Source: Dongia_A sp035274225
GTDB lineage: Bacteria; Pseudomonadota; Alphaproteobacteria; Dongiales; Dongiaceae
Reading direction: 5' to 3'
Length of the DNA: 9,335 bases
Assembly (NCBI GenBank): GCA_035274225.1
Contig: DATEOK010000199.1
Span: forward strand, 1 to 9,335
Below, piece after piece: positions 6,265 through 9,335 of the stretch. The notes beneath the pieces are model-generated. The model was not told the DNA's origin. It made no database searches and was given only the letters and a program-made list of their open reading frames with translations. Positions within the stretch are counted from its first letter, which is position 1. Each line of letters starts with the position of its first letter. A program made the translations under genes and the position numbers.

Positions 6265-7683
6265 CTAGACGTGGATCGGCTTGCTGGCGATCGCCAGCGC
6301 CGCTTCCTTGATCGCCTCGTTCAACGTCGGGTGGCCGTGGAAGGCGCGCGCCACGTCCTCGGCCGAGCCGCCGAATTCCATCGCCATCGAGATTTCGTGG
6401 ATCAAGGTGCCGGCTTCCGGGCCGAGCACGTGGGCGCCGAGCAGGCGGTCGGTGGTCGCGTCGGCCAGCAGCTTCACCATGCCGTCGGTGTCGGCGTTGG
6501 CCTTGGCTCTGGAGTTGGCGAGGAAGGGGAACTTGCCGACCCTGTACTGCACGCCGGCGGCCTTCAGCTCTTCCTCGGTCTTACCGACGCTGGCCAGCTC
6601 CGGCCATGTGTAGACGATGTTGGGGCAGGTCTCGTAGTTCACGTGGCCGGCCTGGCCCGCCAGCATCTCGGCCAAGGCGACGCCTTCCTCTTCCGCCTTG
6701 TGCGCCAGCATCGGGCCGTGGATCACGTCGCCGATGGCGTAGATGCCGGGCACGTTGGTCTGGAAATGCGCATCGACCGCGACGCGGCCCTTATCGTCCA
6801 GCTTCACGCCGGCGAATTCCAGCGCCAGCCCGTCGACGTAGGGGCGCCGGCCGATCGACACCAGCACAACATCGCCGGTCAGCTCCTCGGCTGCGCCGCC
6901 CTTCGCGGGCTCCAGGCTCAAGGTCACCTTGCTGCCGGCCTTCTTGGCGCTCGTCACCTTGGTGCCGAGCTTGAACTCGATTCCCTGCTTCTGGAGGATC
7001 TTCTGGTAAGCGACGCCGATCTCGGCGTCCATGGTGGCGACGATGCGGTCGAGGAACTCGACCACCGTCACCTTGGCGCCGAGGCGCCGCCAGACCGAGC
7101 CGAGCTCCAACCCGATCACGCCGCCGCCGATCACGATCAGATGCTCCGGCACCTTTTCCAGCGCCAGCGCGCCGGTCGAGGTCACGATCTGCTTCTCGTC
7201 GATCTCGACGCCCTTGAGCGGCGTCACGTCGGAGCCGGTGGCGATGATGATGGATTTGGCGCTGATCGTCTCGCCCTTGCCACCACCGGCAGGCTCTGGG
7301 AGCACTTCGACCTTGCCGTTGCCGAGCAGCCGGCCGAGGCCCTTCAGCCACGTCACCTTGTTCTTGCGGAACAGGAACTCGATGCCCTTGGTGAAGTCGG
7401 CGACCACCTTGTCCTTGCGGCCCATCAGGGTCGCGAAGTCGAGCTCGACCTTGCCGGCCTTCACGCCATGCTGCGCCAGCTCGTGGCCCGCCATGGCGTA
7501 GAGGTGCGAGGATTGCAGCAGCGCCTTGGACGGGATGCAGCCGACATTGAGGCAGGTGCCGCCGAGGGTGCCGCGTTTCTCGACGCAGGCGGTCTTGAGG
7601 CCGAGCTGCGCCGCCTTGATGGCGCAGACATAGCCGCCCGGGCCGCTGCCGATCACCACCACGTCGAAGCTCTGTTCCGCCAT
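6265..7683 (-). CDS. lpdA: Dihydrolipoyl dehydrogenase (E3 of 2-oxoglutarate dehydrogenase)
   Basis: A 472-residue flavoprotein disulfide reductase that reoxidises the dihydrolipoyl groups of E2 and passes electrons through FAD to NAD+. Visible: the FAD-binding GSGPGG (12-17), the redox-active disulfide C44/C49 in GGTCLNVGCIPSK, the NAD-binding GGGVIG (186-191) followed by E209 at the strand end (VTVVEF), the second FAD motif YAIGDV (315-320), and the C-terminal dyad H451/E456 in HPTLNEAI that serves the partner subunit. Length and all key residues are normal. The start is ATG 7683, directly before the conserved N-terminus and 8 nt from GGAG; the longer open frame upstream is a shadow of the peptidase gene. 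It lies 17 bp after that gene. Position downstream of an odhB-type E2 suggests its main partner is 2-oxoglutarate dehydrogenase, although E3 may be shared with other complexes. Confidence 0.97.
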   Translation of the reverse strand: MAEQSFDVVVIGSGPGGYVCAIKAAQLGLKTACVEKRGTLGGTCLNVGCIPSKALLQSSHLYAMAGHELAQHGVKAGKVELDFATLMGRKDKVVADFTKGIEFLFRKNKVTWLKGLGRLLGNGKVEVLPEPAGGGKGETISAKSIIIATGSDVTPLKGVEIDEKQIVTSTGALALEKVPEHLIVIGGGVIGLELGSVWRRLGAKVTVVEFLDRIVATMDAEIGVAYQKILQKQGIEFKLGTKVTSAKKAGSKVTLSLEPAKGGAAEELTGDVVLVSIGRRPYVDGLALEFAGVKLDDKGRVAVDAHFQTNVPGIYAIGDVIHGPMLAHKAEEEGVALAEMLAGQAGHVNYETCPNIVYTWPELASVGKTEEELKAAGVQYRVGKFPFLANSRAKANADTDGMVKLLADATTDRLLGAHVLGPEAGTLIHEISMAMEFGGSAEDVARAFHGHPTLNEAIKEAALAIASKPIHV

Positions 7684-7700
7684 CTTCGTGCTCCGCTTGT

Positions 7701-8434
7701 TCAGCCGCGCCGGATCAGCACGGTCGCGCGTTCCTTGCGCTTCCCATAGCTCGTCATCGCCGGAAATTCCGACCGTGGCACCGCATAGTCGGTGACCGTC
7801 TTGGCCGTGTGACCCTTGTTGCGCGAGATCCAGGGATCGTTGACCGTGACATGCTCGTCGTCCACGCCGGTCACCACCACCCAGTGGGCGGTCGGGTCCT
7901 GGTGGATGTATTCCATGTTGACCAGCACGATCGGCATGGCGCCGTCGGCGATCGCCCGCTTCAGGTCGTCGATATCGAGCGCGCCGATCTTGTACGGAAT
8001 GCCGAGGCGCTTCATCTCCTTGCGGTCGGCACGGTCCAGCTCCTCGATGACCTCGGTGCGCGCCCTTTCCTTGGGCCGCGTGCTGAGCAGCGCACCTTTG
8101 TGGCTGATCCACACCTCCGCCTGGAAACCACGGCGATGCGCGGCCAGCGCCAGGCCGGTGGCGCCGCAGCCGCCATGATGCGGCCCGCCCATGAAAATGG
8201 TCGTCGCCTCGCGCCAAAGCTGCAATTCGTGCGCGCGCGAGAAATCCGAAGCCGGGGCCAGCGCCTTCATCACCATCAGCAGCGACGAAGGCCCGCAGGT
8301 GAAGCCCGTGGTCTGGTTGTAGTGTGGAACCGTGCCGCGCCGGCCCGCTTTGACGGATGTCCTGGCTGCCGCCTTGCGTGCAGGCTTCCTCGCCGCCTTC
8401 TTCCCGGCGGTCGCCGTCTTCCCCGCCTTGCCCA

Positions 8435-8435
<1 letters not shown>
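7701..8435 (-). CDS. C39-like cysteine peptidase family protein (PF11814-type) with basic N-terminal tail
   Basis: A 244-residue protein with two parts. Residues 2-34 are a low-complexity tail with 7 Lys, 5 Arg and about 10 Ala, resembling bacterial histone H1-like tails. Residues 36-205 match, from memory, the Peptidase_C39-like family PF11814 (DUF3335): PHYNQTTGFTCGPSSLLMVM with the likely oxyanion Q41 and nucleophile C47, LWREATTIFMGGPHHGGCG (73-91), LALAAHRRGFQAEVWIS (95-111), and AHWVVVTGVDDEHVTVNDPW with the likely H184 and D200. The papain-like triad is therefore intact. There is no signal peptide, ABC transporter or bacteriocin precursor nearby, unlike classical C39 leader peptidases, so it probably works in the cytosol on an unknown substrate. 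ATG 8435 overlaps the E2 stop by one base (TGATG), and lpdA follows 17 bp later, so it is coupled to the odh operon. Peptidase activity is inferred only. Confidence 0.87.

Positions 8436-9335
<900 letters not shown>

Noticed and set aside
6271..7749. Long plus-strand open frame (492 residues) opposite lpdA
   Set aside because: Antisense shadow of a fully convincing lipoamide dehydrogenase; composition is His/Arg/Gln-rich as expected from the complement of a GC-rich gene.
7684..8217. Upstream extension of the lpdA open frame
   Set aside because: It is a frame-shifted reading of the C39-like gene; the conserved N-terminus MAEQSFDVVVIGSGPGG begins at 7683 with its own GGAG.

Overview
The window is GC-rich with short intergenic gaps. 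It carries housekeeping genes in an order familiar from Alphaproteobacteria: priA divergent from a transaldolase-DUF484-xerC block, and a 2-oxoglutarate dehydrogenase operon running towards it. Two palindromic intergenic repeats resemble the hairpin repeats common in Rhizobiales and related orders. A Rhizobiales- or Rhodospirillales-type chromosome is the best guess; the genus cannot be told. No tRNA, rRNA, CRISPR array or transposase gene was recognised.

Left part (1-1539): the N-terminal two thirds of the replication-restart helicase PriA on the minus strand, running off the left edge, then a 115-bp divergent intergenic region.

Middle, plus strand (1540-5657): a small transaldolase/fructose-6-phosphate aldolase family protein, a DUF484 protein, a 190-bp inverted-repeat element, the tyrosine recombinase XerC (probably starting at TTG), a GNAT acetyltransferase and a secreted glycoside hydrolase family 5 enzyme. 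Spacing is tight except at the repeat, so this could be one or two transcription units. The first three genes are core functions (sugar phosphate metabolism, DUF484, chromosome dimer resolution). The last two look like accessory cargo.

Convergent junction (5658-5952): a 274-bp element with perfect 41-bp terminal inverted repeats and nested hairpins lies almost exactly between two convergent TAG stop codons. It probably serves as a two-way transcription terminator.

Right part, minus strand (9335 down to 5953): the C-terminal part of the E2 subunit of 2-oxoglutarate dehydrogenase (sucB/odhB, cut by the right edge), a C39-like cysteine peptidase family protein with a lysine/arginine/alanine-rich tail, the E3 subunit lipoamide dehydrogenase, and a 100-residue protein of unknown function. 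The four are coupled or separated by at most 17 bp and look like one operon. The peptidase-like gene between E2 and E3 and the small last gene are the least explained parts of the window and the best candidates for something new. There is no clear sign of a whole undescribed system.
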